A DNA stretch of 64,000 nt from an uncultured Lachnospiraceae bacterium (GCA_947625755.1 CANQPJ010000004.1:1-64000); one strand, 5' to 3'; shown: positions 1-9,247, counted from the stretch's first letter. Translations and numbers: made by a program. The notes: a model not told the origin generated them from the sequence alone.

Positions 1-755
1 CGTTCCAATAATACTGACGCAGGTTCATCATTTTCATCTTGTGGAACAAGTTTACCCATAACTGCTTCCTGTAAGATAGATTTTTTTAGCCTTTCAGGGA
101 AAACGGTATTAAGAGATAATAGTTTTATATAAACCGAATCATATTTTTGTACGTATGGTTTTACAGAAGAATATTTTTCTATTATTCTTTTTTGTTCACT
201 TACAGGTGGAACTGGAATTAAAGCCTTATAAAGCTTGTTATCATTTATAGCTGGATAGGCAACACCTTTGGCATTGTCAGTACTGTTTGCATACGAATCA
301 AAGTCTGGTGACATCATATATAAAAACAGAAATTTATTAAGATAATCTGTGTGACATGTCATCACCGCAAATCCTGTACTCGCAATAGGTTCATTAGTAA
401 AATCATGGTCAATAATGCACATATTATGGAGATATGGGCGTACTGTAGAATATATAATATCCCCCTTCTTTACAATTTTCCTTGCTCGCGAAGGTGCTTT
501 ATCTGAATCAATAATGTTTTCCTCTGATGAAAGTTCTTGGTTAGCATTATCTATTGACCCAATATCAATGTATGAAAAAGTATCTTCAGGTTTCTTTTGC
601 CCATGGTTGTACACAAGGCTCTCAAGCCTCACCCACTCCCAACTCTCCGGTATCTCAAAGGGTACCTCATCAGCTATAGAAACAGGTTCATTATCTCCCA
701 CCTTCTCATAAGGAATATTATGTTGCGTAGATATAAGTATAGAGTTATAATATAA
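1..755 (-). pseudogene. 5'-truncated type I restriction specificity subunit (HsdS half-gene)
   Basis: On the minus strand an open frame runs from a stop at 758-756 down past the left edge of the window. Its translation is recognisably the second half of a type I restriction-modification S subunit, which binds DNA and sets target specificity. It contains the linker before the second target recognition domain (VPFEIPESWEWVRL), the TRD itself, then the conserved helix and exit (PPVSEQKRIIEKY, SILQEAVMGKLVPQDENDEP). No in-frame ATG, GTG or TTG with a ribosome binding site precedes the linker, and the first TRD is missing. It is therefore either a broken gene or a silent cassette of a shuffling hsdS locus. 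The remainder of the gene, and any hsdM or hsdR, lies outside the window. Confidence 0.8.
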
Positions 756-799
756 TTAAGTGATTTTGGACGGACAAAAACGAAGAGGAGGAATAAACT

Positions 800-2545
800 A
801 TGTCAAAATTAAATATTGATCAGCAGACAATCAAACAATTGTTTTCTGATAAAAGATCGGATTTTTTGATACCAGACTATCAAAGACCTTATGCTTGGGA
901 CGAAACAGAGTGTCAGACACTGTGGGATGACATTTTCCTGTTTGCATTTCCAGATAATGATTATTCAAAATTTGATGAACAAAATGATGAATATTTTTTA
1001 GGACCAATTGTAACTTTTAAAAACGAAGATGGAAAGTTAGAAATTATTGATGGTCAGCAAAGGTTAACAACACTAATGCTAATATTAAGGGCATTTTACA
1101 CTAGATTTGGAAAGATGGAAGATCCTTTTGCATTAAAGAAAAAAGAGGAAATTGCTACATGTATTTGGAAAACTGATGAACTAGGACGCCCTATAAAAGA
1201 TAGACTTAAAATAGATTCAGAAGTGTCTACAGATACCGATAAAGAAGAGTTTATGACTATATTAAGAACTGGAGAAGTGCAATCGGATAATAAGAGTAGA
1301 TATGCTAAAACCTATAGATTTTTCCAGAATAAGATAGAAGAATTTTTACAGGACTATCCATCCTATTTTATTTATCTTCCGATAAGAATTCTGAATAACT
1401 GTATTTTGTTGCCAATTGAGGCGGAATCGCAGGATACAGCCTTAAGAATTTTTTCTACATTGAATGATAGAGGAAAACCTTTGTCGGATACAGATATTTT
1501 TAAAGCACAGTTATATAAGTTTTATGCGGATCAAGGACAGAAAGAAGAATTTATTACAAGATGGAAAGATTTAGAAGCTTTATGTGGTGAAATATTCAAT
1601 ACAGAAATAGGTTCACCTATGGATGAGTTGTTTACTAGATATATGTATTTTGAGAGGGCAAAACAACGCAATAAAAATACAACAACGGAAGCGTTAAGAA
1701 AATTCTATGAAAAGAATAAGTATGAGATACTAAAAAGAAATGAAACATTAGATAACCTTGAAATGTTGGCTAATTTTTGGAAAAATGTATCTGTTCAAGA
1801 TGATTCATTTTCTGATGAGGTTTTACGTAGATTGTTTGTTTTAAACTATGCTCCAAATGGTATGTGGACTTATTTGGTTTCAGTTTACTATATGACATAT
1901 AAAGATTCAGAAGGTAATCTTGAAAACGATAGTTTTGAAGAATTTTTAAACAAAATTACTGGTTTTATTTGGGCATATGCAATTATACGACCAGGTGTTA
2001 ACGCTCTTAGAAGTCCTGCCTATCCAGAAATGATTAAAATAGTGGATAAAGAAGAAGTAACATTCAATGAGTATAAGTTTGAATCATATGATGTTAGAAT
2101 GGGTATTGAAAATTATCTTTTTACGAACGGTAGGCCGGTTACAAAATCTTTTTTGGCTTGGTGGGCATATAATAATGATGTTCAGCCACTATTATCATTA
2201 GATACGAGACTAGAAATTGAACATATATACCCAAGAAAACGTCAAGAAAATGAGAAAACATTGCAAGAAAAAGGGAGTTTAGAATCATTGGGTAACAAAG
2301 CTCTTCTCGAAAAAAAGATTAATATTAGAGCATCAGATTATAGATTTGAGGATAAAAAGAAATACTATAAAGGCTATGTTAATGCTAAAGGAAAGGAAAA
2401 AGAAGGAACTGGAAATATTGAGTTATTATCAATGGCGCTAAACAAGAATGATTTTACAGAAGACGATATTAAAGAAAGAAAAAAAGCTATTGTAAAATCA
2501 TTTGTTGAGTATCTTAAAAATAATGATTTATTATTAGATTATTAG
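800..2545 (+). CDS. DUF262/DUF1524 GmrSD-like restriction or defence nuclease
   Basis: 581-residue protein with an N-terminal DUF262 domain (ParB/sulfiredoxin-like fold): IPDYQRPYAWDE near residue 25 and the signature DGQQRLTT at 84-91. The C-terminal DUF1524 domain carries an HNH-type nuclease motif (EIEHIYPRK, His about 475, then LGNKALLE). This pairing is that of GmrSD-family type IV restriction enzymes, where DUF262 couples NTP hydrolysis to the DUF1524 nuclease. Here both domains lie in one chain, as in many DUF262 proteins embedded in type I restriction loci. The start is set by GAGGAGG eleven bases upstream of ATG 800. It is divergent from the hsdS fragment only 44 bp away, which supports a defence-locus setting. 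Its target (modified DNA or phage) cannot be read from sequence. Confidence 0.85.
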   Translation: MSKLNIDQQTIKQLFSDKRSDFLIPDYQRPYAWDETECQTLWDDIFLFAFPDNDYSKFDEQNDEYFLGPIVTFKNEDGKLEIIDGQQRLTTLMLILRAFYTRFGKMEDPFALKKKEEIATCIWKTDELGRPIKDRLKIDSEVSTDTDKEEFMTILRTGEVQSDNKSRYAKTYRFFQNKIEEFLQDYPSYFIYLPIRILNNCILLPIEAESQDTALRIFSTLNDRGKPLSDTDIFKAQLYKFYADQGQKEEFITRWKDLEALCGEIFNTEIGSPMDELFTRYMYFERAKQRNKNTTTEALRKFYEKNKYEILKRNETLDNLEMLANFWKNVSVQDDSFSDEVLRRLFVLNYAPNGMWTYLVSVYYMTYKDSEGNLENDSFEEFLNKITGFIWAYAIIRPGVNALRSPAYPEMIKIVDKEEVTFNEYKFESYDVRMGIENYLFTNGRPVTKSFLAWWAYNNDVQPLLSLDTRLEIEHIYPRKRQENEKTLQEKGSLESLGNKALLEKKINIRASDYRFEDKKKYYKGYVNAKGKEKEGTGNIELLSMALNKNDFTEDDIKERKKAIVKSFVEYLKNNDLLLDY

Positions 2546-3021
2546 GGTGAGTACTGTATTGCAAAACATGCGTTTGTGTCCACAAAAGATTTATTGTTAG
2601 GATAATCTTAAGATTTTACTTATATCCCTTACGTAGTAGCTAAATACCTGGAACATAAAATCTTCGAATTTTGTGCTTCAGGTATTTCGCTTTCAAACGC
2701 CGAGGGCTTTATCTAACCTAAACATACTACATTCATTTCGAATATTAGTGTTTTAAAAGTCACAAGGGTGCGCTGGTTTTTTCCTACATTTTTTCATAGC
2801 GTGACTTTTCCTGTACTTAAAGGCTTTTCTCAAAATCATCTATTTTTTTTCTTGTCATTTGATTCCCGTCTCGCCTTTTTTTACTTTTACTTAATACATT
2901 GCGGTGTAGCAATTATAAAAAACACACCTCTATAAAAACGACACTTTAAAAAAAATCATTACTGATTTATAATTTTTATTAACGTATATTTTAGTAAAAA
3001 TGTTATTAGAAAGGAGAAAAT
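2546..3021. other. Gene-free stretch with a 46-nt imperfect hairpin
   Basis: No supportable gene. At 2642-2687 arms AAATACCTG and CAGGTATTT flank a second inner stem (ACATAAAAT / ATTTTGTGC), giving a cruciform-like structure with no T tract on either side, so it is not a clear terminator. A second weak dyad lies near 2757-2813 (AAAGTCAC / GTGACTTT). The last 100 bp are very AT-rich and should hold the promoter of the downstream secreted protein. RBS GAAAGGAG precedes ATG 3022. Confidence 0.4.
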
Positions 3022-5124
3022 ATGAAACATTTTACAAAAGCTGGCGCAGTGATATGTGCCATAGCACTGATAGTATCATCAATTGTTTACTATCCAAACA
3101 ATGCAAAAGCGGTATCTTATGATTCGCTTTCGTATAACAGATTAAGCGATGATTTATCGTATAGTCAGTTGTCAAACGGAGTGGAGGGAATGAGTCCGGA
3201 TTCACCGTTGCTGTTAGAGGGAGGAGCAACGTTACAGTTTGCTTTTGCAGCTACGAATACAAATGTAAAACTTTCACTCAACGGTGAAAACGTAACAACC
3301 AGCGATGACAGGGTTTTGGATATACAATCCAGTATTGTAAAAGTAAATCCACAAAAATTCCCTAATGATTCTTATACACTGATTACCATCAGTTCTTCAA
3401 AAGGAACATCGGAATATGTGATAAAGAAAGGAAATCCTGCAGGAGGAGAGATAGTTACACCGGCTCCCGGCGGAGGAGAATCATCACCGGAGTAACAACA
3501 GACTCCATCAGACCAGACACCATCGGTACCCGCTGCCTCTTCAATTCCAAAAAAATTATTGGGAATGACGGCAACCAATGAGAGTGGAATGGATACAATT
3601 GATAATGCCATTATGCTTGCATGGGCAGGAGCAGATAATCCGGATAATGTAGATGGATACGATCCTACAGTAACCGCCGTAGCTGTTTATATTTATAAAG
3701 ATGGAGCATTGGTTACAAAAATAGGAAATGCAACAAATGGTGGTATTATAGGTGGTCTTTCTGCAGGAACTTATACAGTCAAAGCTGCAAATGTAAATGC
3801 AAAGGGAGAGGGACCATTTTCCGATACAACTACATTTACCGTTACAGGAAATAAGTTAGATTATACATACCCGCAGAATTGCGTTGGACCAAAAGCCCCA
3901 ACCGGTTTAAGCTACATTACAGGAAATCCTGAGGTGCCTGCGGATAACCCGGCACAGAAAGATAATAAACTGGGCGTATCATGGGCTGCATCTTCTACAC
4001 CAAGTATTCCATCTTATGATTCCAGCGTTGTGGGATATAATCTGTATATCTTTGATGCAGAAACAGGAAAACCATATAGAAGAGTATATGTAGAGGGGGC
4101 TGGTGAGTCCAATGCTATTTTAGACAGTGTTTCTGCAGGAGAATATATTGTATGTCTTTCTGCTGTAAATTCAAAAGGCGAAGAGTCTGCGCTGGCAGCA
4201 ACATCTTTTGGTCAGTCATCTAAAGTAACGGTTAAAGGTGTTAAATTAGATAATGGACAGTCATTTGACGGACCAAATCAGCCTGTATTACCGGAAGGAC
4301 TTGAGATTATTACAGAGGGAATCCAGTATGGATTTACAGTTTCATGGTCATCGGCGGCAGATTTGTCCGGTCAGAGATTAAATCTTTTTGTTGATGGAGT
4401 TTGCATCAAATGCGGTATAAATCAAGGACAGCCATCATATTATGAAAACAGATTGGCAGCCGGAACATATACAGTTGAAGTGAAAGCACAGTATATAGAG
4501 AATAACGTTGAATCCTTTGGATTATCCAAACAAATTACGGTTGCAGCAGACCCGGGATTAGAAGTAAAAACACCGGCAGAGCTGGCAGACCCTTCCTATG
4601 TTCCATATCAGCCAAAAGAGCCTAATACAACAGAAAGCAAGGAACAAGGTGGCGAGACGCCGGGAGGAAGTGTGACGCCTGGAGGAAGTGAAACACCGGG
4701 AGAAAGTGTGACACCGCCGACTACATCACAGAAGGACAAACCAAGCGGCACCCAGCCAACAAAAGAACCGCAAAGTACAAAACCTCCTGTTTCAACAATG
4801 AAACCTACTACAACACCTGGTAAGGTAAGAGTTGGAAAGGTTACGATAAGAAAAGCTACAAAGAAGAAAAAAGCAAAGAAAATTAACCTCAAATTCAAAA
4901 AAGTAGCAGGAGCAAATAAGTATAAAATTCAAATTTCTAAAACAAAGAAATTTAAAAAGGTTCTTGTGAAGAAAACAACGAAAAAAATTTCTTTAAATAT
5001 AAATAATAAGAAGTTTAAGAAAGCAAAGAAACTTTATGTAAGAGTAAAAGCTGTCAAAGTAGTATCCGGAAAGACTTATGAAGGAGCATGGTCAAAACCA
5101 AAACGGATAAAAATAAAAAAATAA
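3022..5124 (+). pseudogene. Secreted fibronectin type III-like surface protein, interrupted by an in-frame TAA
   Basis: One reading frame runs from ATG 3022 to the stop at 5122-5124, broken only by TAA at 3493-3495. The codons on both sides are in the same frame and continue one proline/serine/threonine/glutamine-rich linker (SSPE, stop, QQTPSDQTPS), so CAA to TAA is the simplest event. Parts in order: Sec signal peptide (hydrophobic AVICAIALIVSSIVYY, residues about 9-30), a beta-rich N-terminal domain, the linker with the stop (codon 158), three fibronectin-III-like segments, a Gly/Pro/Thr repeat linker (ETPGG, SVTPGG), and a very Lys-rich C-terminal Fn3-like domain. No LPxTG anchor is present; the basic tail could bind anionic wall polymers. 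With the stop, only a 157-residue secreted N-terminus is made unless the codon is read through. Function unknown. Confidence 0.75.
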
Positions 5125-5164
5125 GAAAATATAAGGGACTGTAAATAAGTTCCTTGTTAGCAGC

Positions 5165-5206
5165 AGAACCTGCACCCGCTAATACGGGTGCAGGTTCTGT
5201 CTTTTT
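5165..5206 (+). terminator. Rho-independent terminator
   Basis: A 13-bp perfect stem (AGAACCTGCACCC / GGGTGCAGGTTCT) with an 8-nt loop is followed by GTCTTTTTC. It ends the transcript of the secreted protein gene. Confidence 0.9.
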
Positions 5207-5237
5207 CTACTTATTGAAAAATGGTTAATTTTTGTAT

Positions 5238-5645
5238 TTTACATATATTAGTTTTTTACAATTTTATATTGATATGTAATTTATTCTTACTTGTCATAAA
5301 GTTCCCCGGACTTTACATATATACTTGACTGATTTAGCAAAAAATATATGTAAAAAATTCTCACCCATCAAGAATTTGCCAAGAATTTACATATATATTT
5401 GGTTAGTTCAGCAAAAAATATATGTAATAAATTTTTCCCCACCATGAATTTCTCTAGACTTTACATATATACTTGGTAGATTGACAAAAAAGTATATGTA
5501 ATATATTCTCACTTATCAAGAATTTCCCAAAATTTTACATATATACTTGACTGATTTAGCAAAGAATATATGTAATAAATTCTCACCCATCATGCATCTG
5601 CCATATATTTTACATATATACTTGGCAGCTTGACAAAACTTTTTT
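5238..5645. repeat. Tandem array of about 74-bp two-dyad repeats (5 full copies plus 1 partial)
   Basis: Units start at 5238, 5312, 5386, 5460, 5534 and 5609, giving steps of 74, 74, 74, 74 and 75. Each begins TTTACATATAT and about 20 nt later has ATATATGTAA, which pairs with it. A second small dyad (AATTCT / AGAATT) lies in the other half of most units. The first copy is diverged and the last is cut after about 35 nt. Copies at 5312 and 5534 share CTTGACTGATTTAGCAAA, while those at 5460 and 5609 share a TTGACAAAA variant, so the array probably grew by duplicating pairs. It fills the gap between the terminator and the PAP2 gene. No ORF is carried. Function unknown. Confidence 0.85.
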
Positions 5646-5711
5646 ATGCTCTTTTATTCATAGACAAAAAGTAGGATTTATGATTTAATAGAATTATTGT
5701 GAGGTGTGGCT

Positions 5712-6266
5712 ATGTATTTGGATTGGGCGATATTAGAACAAATACAGAGGATATTTGGTAGTGGATTTATGGATTGGCTGATGCCTAAAATTACTGTTTT
5801 GGGTAATGCAGGAATGGTATGGATTGTAATAGGGGTTTTGTTACTTGTGAGTAAAAAGCACCGGAGAATTGGATTTTTGGTATTGCTGGGGTTATTACTG
5901 GGACTGATTATTGGCAATGGAATTGTAAAAAATGTGGTTGCAAGACCAAGACCTTGTTGGATTTATACTGATTTCAGGTTATTAATCCCCATGCCGAAAG
6001 ACTATTCCTTCCCATCCGGTCATACGCAGGCATCCGTGATAGCTGCAACAATTCTAACCCTTTACAGAAGAAAATGGGGATGGATTTTAATTCCTCTGGC
6101 TCTGGTCATTGCTTTTTCCAGATTATATTTATATGTTCATTTTCCAACCGATATTCTGGGTGGAGCATGTATTGGTCTGGCGATTGGAATGGTGACATAT
6201 TTTGCCGGAAATAGAATTATAGATACTATTATGATAAAGAGACGAAATCGAGGTGAAGCTTTATGA
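5712..6266 (+). CDS. PAP2-family membrane phosphatase
   Basis: 184-residue integral membrane protein with the three phosphatase motifs of the PAP2 superfamily: KNVVARPRP (motif 1), SFPSGHT (motif 2) and SRLYLYVHFPTD (motif 3, with catalytic His and Asp). Several hydrophobic helices surround them. Family members dephosphorylate lipid phosphates such as undecaprenyl pyrophosphate or phosphatidic acid; which one applies here cannot be told. ATG 5712 is chosen because GAGGTG lies 6 nt upstream; a GTG at 5706 would sit directly against that site. Its stop overlaps the start of the Rrf2 regulator by 4 nt, so the two are co-translated. Confidence 0.88.
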   Translation: MYLDWAILEQIQRIFGSGFMDWLMPKITVLGNAGMVWIVIGVLLLVSKKHRRIGFLVLLGLLLGLIIGNGIVKNVVARPRPCWIYTDFRLLIPMPKDYSFPSGHTQASVIAATILTLYRRKWGWILIPLALVIAFSRLYLYVHFPTDILGGACIGLAIGMVTYFAGNRIIDTIMIKRRNRGEAL

Positions 6267-6673
6267 TGATTTCAACAAAAGGAAGATATGCGCTGCGCGT
6301 GATGATTGATTTGGCACAGAATGGAAAAGAAAACTATGTGTCATTAAAAGATGTGGCACAGCGCCAAAACATATCAATGAAATATTTGGAAATGATTGTG
6401 GCTATTTTACACAAAGGACATTTGGTGAAAAGCCTCCGGGGAAAATCTGGTGGTTATAAACTAACCAAAAGTCCGTCAGAATACAAGGTAGGCGAAATTT
6501 TAAAGTTGACAGAGGGAACGCTTGCTCCGGTAATGTGTTTAGAAGAAAATGCTGACGTTTGTGAAAGAGCAGGAGACTGCATGACCTTGCCCTTATGGCA
6601 GAAATTAGATAGTGTAATCAGTCAATACTTGGACAGCGTTACACTTGAAGATGTGCTGAACAGAAAAGTGTAA
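6263..6673 (+). CDS. Rrf2-family transcriptional regulator, IscR-like
   Basis: 136 residues. The N-terminal winged helix-turn-helix is typical of Rrf2 proteins (STKGRYALRVMIDLA, then SMKYLEMIVAILHKGHLVKSLRGKSGGYKL). Three cysteines at about 92, 100 and 106 (CX7CX5C) sit where IscR holds its [2Fe-2S] cluster, which sulfate-starvation regulators of the CymR type lack. The gene starts inside the PAP2 stop (ATGA overlap) with GAGGTG upstream. It lies just before iscSU-nadA-mnmA and cysK-metY, whose promoters carry a shared ATTCCTA-N9-TAGGAAT dyad, so those are its most likely targets. That link is inference; the family and the cysteines are visible in the sequence. Confidence 0.88.
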   Translation: MMISTKGRYALRVMIDLAQNGKENYVSLKDVAQRQNISMKYLEMIVAILHKGHLVKSLRGKSGGYKLTKSPSEYKVGEILKLTEGTLAPVMCLEENADVCERAGDCMTLPLWQKLDSVISQYLDSVTLEDVLNRKV

Positions 6674-6687
6674 TAATATATCAATAT

Positions 6688-6737
6688 AAAAAAGCTGTTG
6701 TGATAGGATTTAAAAATACTATCACAACAGCTTTTTT
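6688..6737. terminator. Bidirectional terminator
   Basis: An 18-19 bp stem (AAAAAGCTGTTGTGATAG and its complement) is flanked by A and T tracts. It serves both the Rrf2 gene (+) and the SleB-like gene (-). Confidence 0.92.
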
Positions 6738-6751
6738 ACTATTTGTTACTA

Positions 6752-7450
6752 TTATTTAAACTGATGATGCTGAATAGATAATCTTGCACCACTTACATAT
6801 CCGCTGAAAAATAAGTAACCGGACATATTTATTTTTTTGTTTGCGTACTGCACAGTTTTGTCACCATTTAATGTAGATTTGGCAGCAGTAATACAGTCTT
6901 TGTTTAATCTTCCACTATCATACAGAGAAAGTGAGCGGTTCAGTGAACCGTTTCTGACCGGACCGAACTGATATGGCTGATAAACCACACCTTGCACGGA
7001 GTTTGGAAAACTTGCAGACGTTACACGGTTCATTATTACAATGCCCACTGCTTTTTTTCCGGCAAAACATTCTCCGCCAGCCTCACTGTAAATTATTGCT
7101 GACATTAATCTCAACTGTTTCTTATTATAACGGTTTTTAACTTTGACCTTAATGTTTGCGTAAGCAGCACCTGATTCGCTTGAAAGCAGGCGAATGTTGG
7201 AAGAACCTTTTTTTAAGCCCTTAACAACACCTGTGGTTGAAACGGAAGCAACTTTCGGGTTGCTGGATACTACTTTATAGTTCTTCATTGATTTTTTCTT
7301 TATTTTTAGTAGTTTATATACTTTTGTCGTTTTATTTACTTTTATTGTTTTGTTCACTGTTGCAGTCTGGTCACCAGCCTTCACGGTCAGTGTGCCTGCT
7401 GTACACACGATAAATAATAATAACACAAAACTAAAAATTCTGTACTTCAA
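6752..7450 (-). CDS. Secreted SleB-like cell wall hydrolase with bacterial Ig-like domain
   Basis: About 232 residues. It has a signal peptide (KYRIFSFVLLLFIVCTAG), then a Big_2-like Ig domain (NPKVASVSTTGVVKGLKKGSSNI, about residues 55-105), then a C-terminal hydrolase_2/SleB-type domain: MSAIIYSEAGGE, AVGIVIMNRV, SFPNSVQGVVYQPYQFGPV. Family members are lytic transglycosylases acting on peptidoglycan, and the Glu in YSEAGGE is the likely catalytic residue. Start TTG 7450 is preferred because GGAGG lies 5 nt upstream; an in-frame TTG at 7462 overlaps that site. A consensus promoter lies upstream on the same strand (7528-7500). It could act in spore germination or in vegetative wall turnover. 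Confidence 0.85.
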   Translation of the reverse strand: MKYRIFSFVLLLFIVCTAGTLTVKAGDQTATVNKTIKVNKTTKVYKLLKIKKKSMKNYKVVSSNPKVASVSTTGVVKGLKKGSSNIRLLSSESGAAYANIKVKVKNRYNKKQLRLMSAIIYSEAGGECFAGKKAVGIVIMNRVTSASFPNSVQGVVYQPYQFGPVRNGSLNRSLSLYDSGRLNKDCITAAKSTLNGDKTVQYANKKINMSGYLFFSGYVSGARLSIQHHQFK

Positions 7451-7499
7451 AACAACCTCCAATTATTACAAAAATGTTACATTTATCTTACGAACAATG

Positions 7500-7528
7500 G
7501 TTATACCGTAAAAAATGTAATTTGTCAA
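7500..7528 (-). promoter_or_regulatory. Sigma-A type promoter of the SleB-like gene
   Basis: On the minus strand TTGACA (7528-7523), a 17-nt spacer, then TATAAC (7505-7500). Several TGTTACATT-like half-sites surround it (near 7470, 7509 and 7535), which might be an operator. Confidence 0.7.
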
Positions 7529-7612
7529 CTGTAAAATTGTAACATTTTAACGTTTTTATTATTTTTATTCATTCAATTTCAAAAAAAAGTCGTGAAATGT
7601 AAAAAATATTTA

Positions 7613-7662
7613 TTTACAAAATACATAAATAGAAGTATAATTCCTAGTGAAATAATAGGAAT
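7613..7662 (+). promoter_or_regulatory. iscS promoter with overlapping dyad operator
   Basis: TTTACA (7613-7618), a 17-nt spacer, TATAAT (7636-7641). A perfect dyad ATTCCTA-N9-TAGGAAT (7640-7662) overlaps the -10 and the expected transcription start, the position for a repressor. The same dyad with the same spacing occurs twice before cysK. The candidate regulator is the Rrf2 protein encoded at 6263. Confidence 0.75.
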
Positions 7663-7680
7663 AAATAAAGGAGGGGTATT

Positions 7681-8850
7681 ATGAATATATATGCTGATAA
7701 TGCGGCGACTACAAAAACAAGTGATAAGGCAATAGAAGCTATGGTACAGACAATGAAGAATGTGTATGGAAATCCGTCCAGTTTGTACAGTTTAGGGCAA
7801 AGAGCCAAGGAAGTTCTCGAACAGGCGAGAATGGACGTTGCAAAATGCATCGGTGCTGATTTTAAAGAAATTTATTTTACGTCAGGTGGCAGCGAGGCAG
7901 ATAATCAGGCAATTATCTCGGCAGCAAAATTTGGTTTATTAAATCAAAAGAAACATATCATTTCTACAAAAATTGAACATCATGCAGTTCTTCATACTTT
8001 GAAAAAACTGGAAAAAGAAGGGTTTGAGGTGACTTTGCTGGATGTTCCCCAAAACGGTATTGTAAATATCGAAGATGTAAAAAATGCTATCCGGGAGGAT
8101 ACAGCGCTGGTAACAATTATGTTTGCGAATAATGAAATCGGGACGATTCAGCCAATAAAAGAAATCGGGCAAATATGCAAAGAGAAAGGAGTTACTTTTC
8201 ATACGGATGCCGTTCAGGCGGCAGGACATATTCCCATTGATGTGAATGAATTAAATATTGATATGTTGTCTATGTCGGCACATAAATTTCATGGACCAAA
8301 AGGTGTGGGTGTACTTTTTGCCAGAAAAAAGATAGTTCTGACAAATGTCATTGAAGGCGGCGCTCAAGAGCGCGGCAAGCGTGCCGGAACAGAGAACCTT
8401 CCCGGAATTGTGGGTATGGCTGCTGCACTAGAGGAGGCATGCCTTCATATGAAAGAGAATGCAGAAAGAGAAATTGTATTGCGGAACAGATTAATTGATG
8501 GATTGTCACAAATCAGTCATTCTATGTTAAATGGAGACAGAGAAAAAAGACTTCCGGGAAACGTAAATTATATTTTTGAAGGAATAGAGGGAGAATCGCT
8601 GTTATTGCTGTTAGATGCCAGAGGAATTTCTGCATCCTCCGGATCTGCATGTACGTCCGGCTCTTTAGACCCTAGTCATGTATTACTGGCGATTGGCAGA
8701 CCTCACGAGATAGCGCATGGTTCCTTGAGACTGACTATCAGTGCAGAAAATACGGAAGAAGAAATAGATTATATTGTTCAACAGACCAAAGAGGTGGTTG
8801 CGTATTTGAGAAGTATTTCTCCGGTATGGGAAAAAATAAAAATGAAATAA
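7681..8850 (+). CDS. iscS: Cysteine desulfurase (IscS/NifS family)
   Basis: 389-residue PLP enzyme that takes sulfur from cysteine as a persulfide for Fe-S clusters and tRNA thiolation. The start YADNAATTK, the PLP lysine in SAHKFHGPKG (about K202), the RAGTENLPGIVG segment and the mobile-loop catalytic Cys in SGSACTSGSLDPSH (about C324) are all intact. RBS GGAGGGG precedes ATG 7681. It is first in a unit with the scaffold (16 nt downstream), nadA and mnmA, which need Fe-S clusters or persulfide sulfur. Transcription is likely controlled by the dyad over its promoter. Confidence 0.95.
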   Translation: MNIYADNAATTKTSDKAIEAMVQTMKNVYGNPSSLYSLGQRAKEVLEQARMDVAKCIGADFKEIYFTSGGSEADNQAIISAAKFGLLNQKKHIISTKIEHHAVLHTLKKLEKEGFEVTLLDVPQNGIVNIEDVKNAIREDTALVTIMFANNEIGTIQPIKEIGQICKEKGVTFHTDAVQAAGHIPIDVNELNIDMLSMSAHKFHGPKGVGVLFARKKIVLTNVIEGGAQERGKRAGTENLPGIVGMAAALEEACLHMKENAEREIVLRNRLIDGLSQISHSMLNGDREKRLPGNVNYIFEGIEGESLLLLLDARGISASSGSACTSGSLDPSHVLLAIGRPHEIAHGSLRLTISAENTEEEIDYIVQQTKEVVAYLRSISPVWEKIKMK

Positions 8851-8866
8851 AGAAGGGAGATTTGGA

Positions 8867-9235
8867 ATGTTATACAGTGAAAAAGTTATGGATCATTTTA
8901 TGAATCCGAGAAATGTAGGAGTTATAGAAAATCCGGATGGCGTAGGTGAAGTAGGAAATGCCAAGTGTGGCGATATTATGAAAATATATATTAAGGTAGA
9001 TAATGATATTATTTCAGATGTAAAATTCCAGACATTTGGTTGTGGTTCAGCTATTGCCAGCAGTTCTATGGCGACAGAGTTAATTAAAGGAAAGCCGGTC
9101 TCACAGGCATTAGAACTTACCAATAAAGCAGTGGCAGAAGCCCTTGACGGATTACCTGATTATAAGTTACACTGTTCAGTGTTGGCAGAAGAGGCTATCA
9201 AGGCAGCCATTGAGGATTATCAAAAGAAACAATAG
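8867..9235 (+). CDS. iscU: Fe-S cluster assembly scaffold (IscU/NifU-like)
   Basis: 122 residues with the three cluster-ligating cysteines of the IscU family: NAKCGD, TFGCGSAIASSS and LHCSVLAEEAI. The opening YSEKVMDHFMNPRNVG is diagnostic. It accepts sulfur from the desulfurase encoded immediately upstream and builds [Fe-S] clusters in the cytosol. RBS AAGGGAG is well placed. No iscA, hscAB or fdx follows, as is usual for the short clostridial Isc set. Confidence 0.95.
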   Translation: MLYSEKVMDHFMNPRNVGVIENPDGVGEVGNAKCGDIMKIYIKVDNDIISDVKFQTFGCGSAIASSSMATELIKGKPVSQALELTNKAVAEALDGLPDYKLHCSVLAEEAIKAAIEDYQKKQ

Positions 9236-9247
9236 AAAGAGTCATAT

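Noticed and set aside
415-711. Plus-strand ORF of 98 codons at the left edge
   Set aside because: It is the antisense of the HsdS fragment, has no RBS, and the minus-strand reading matches a known family.
5238-5645. Second CRISPR array
   Set aside because: Units are repeated along their whole length with no unique spacers, and each has internal palindromes; it is a tandem repeat.
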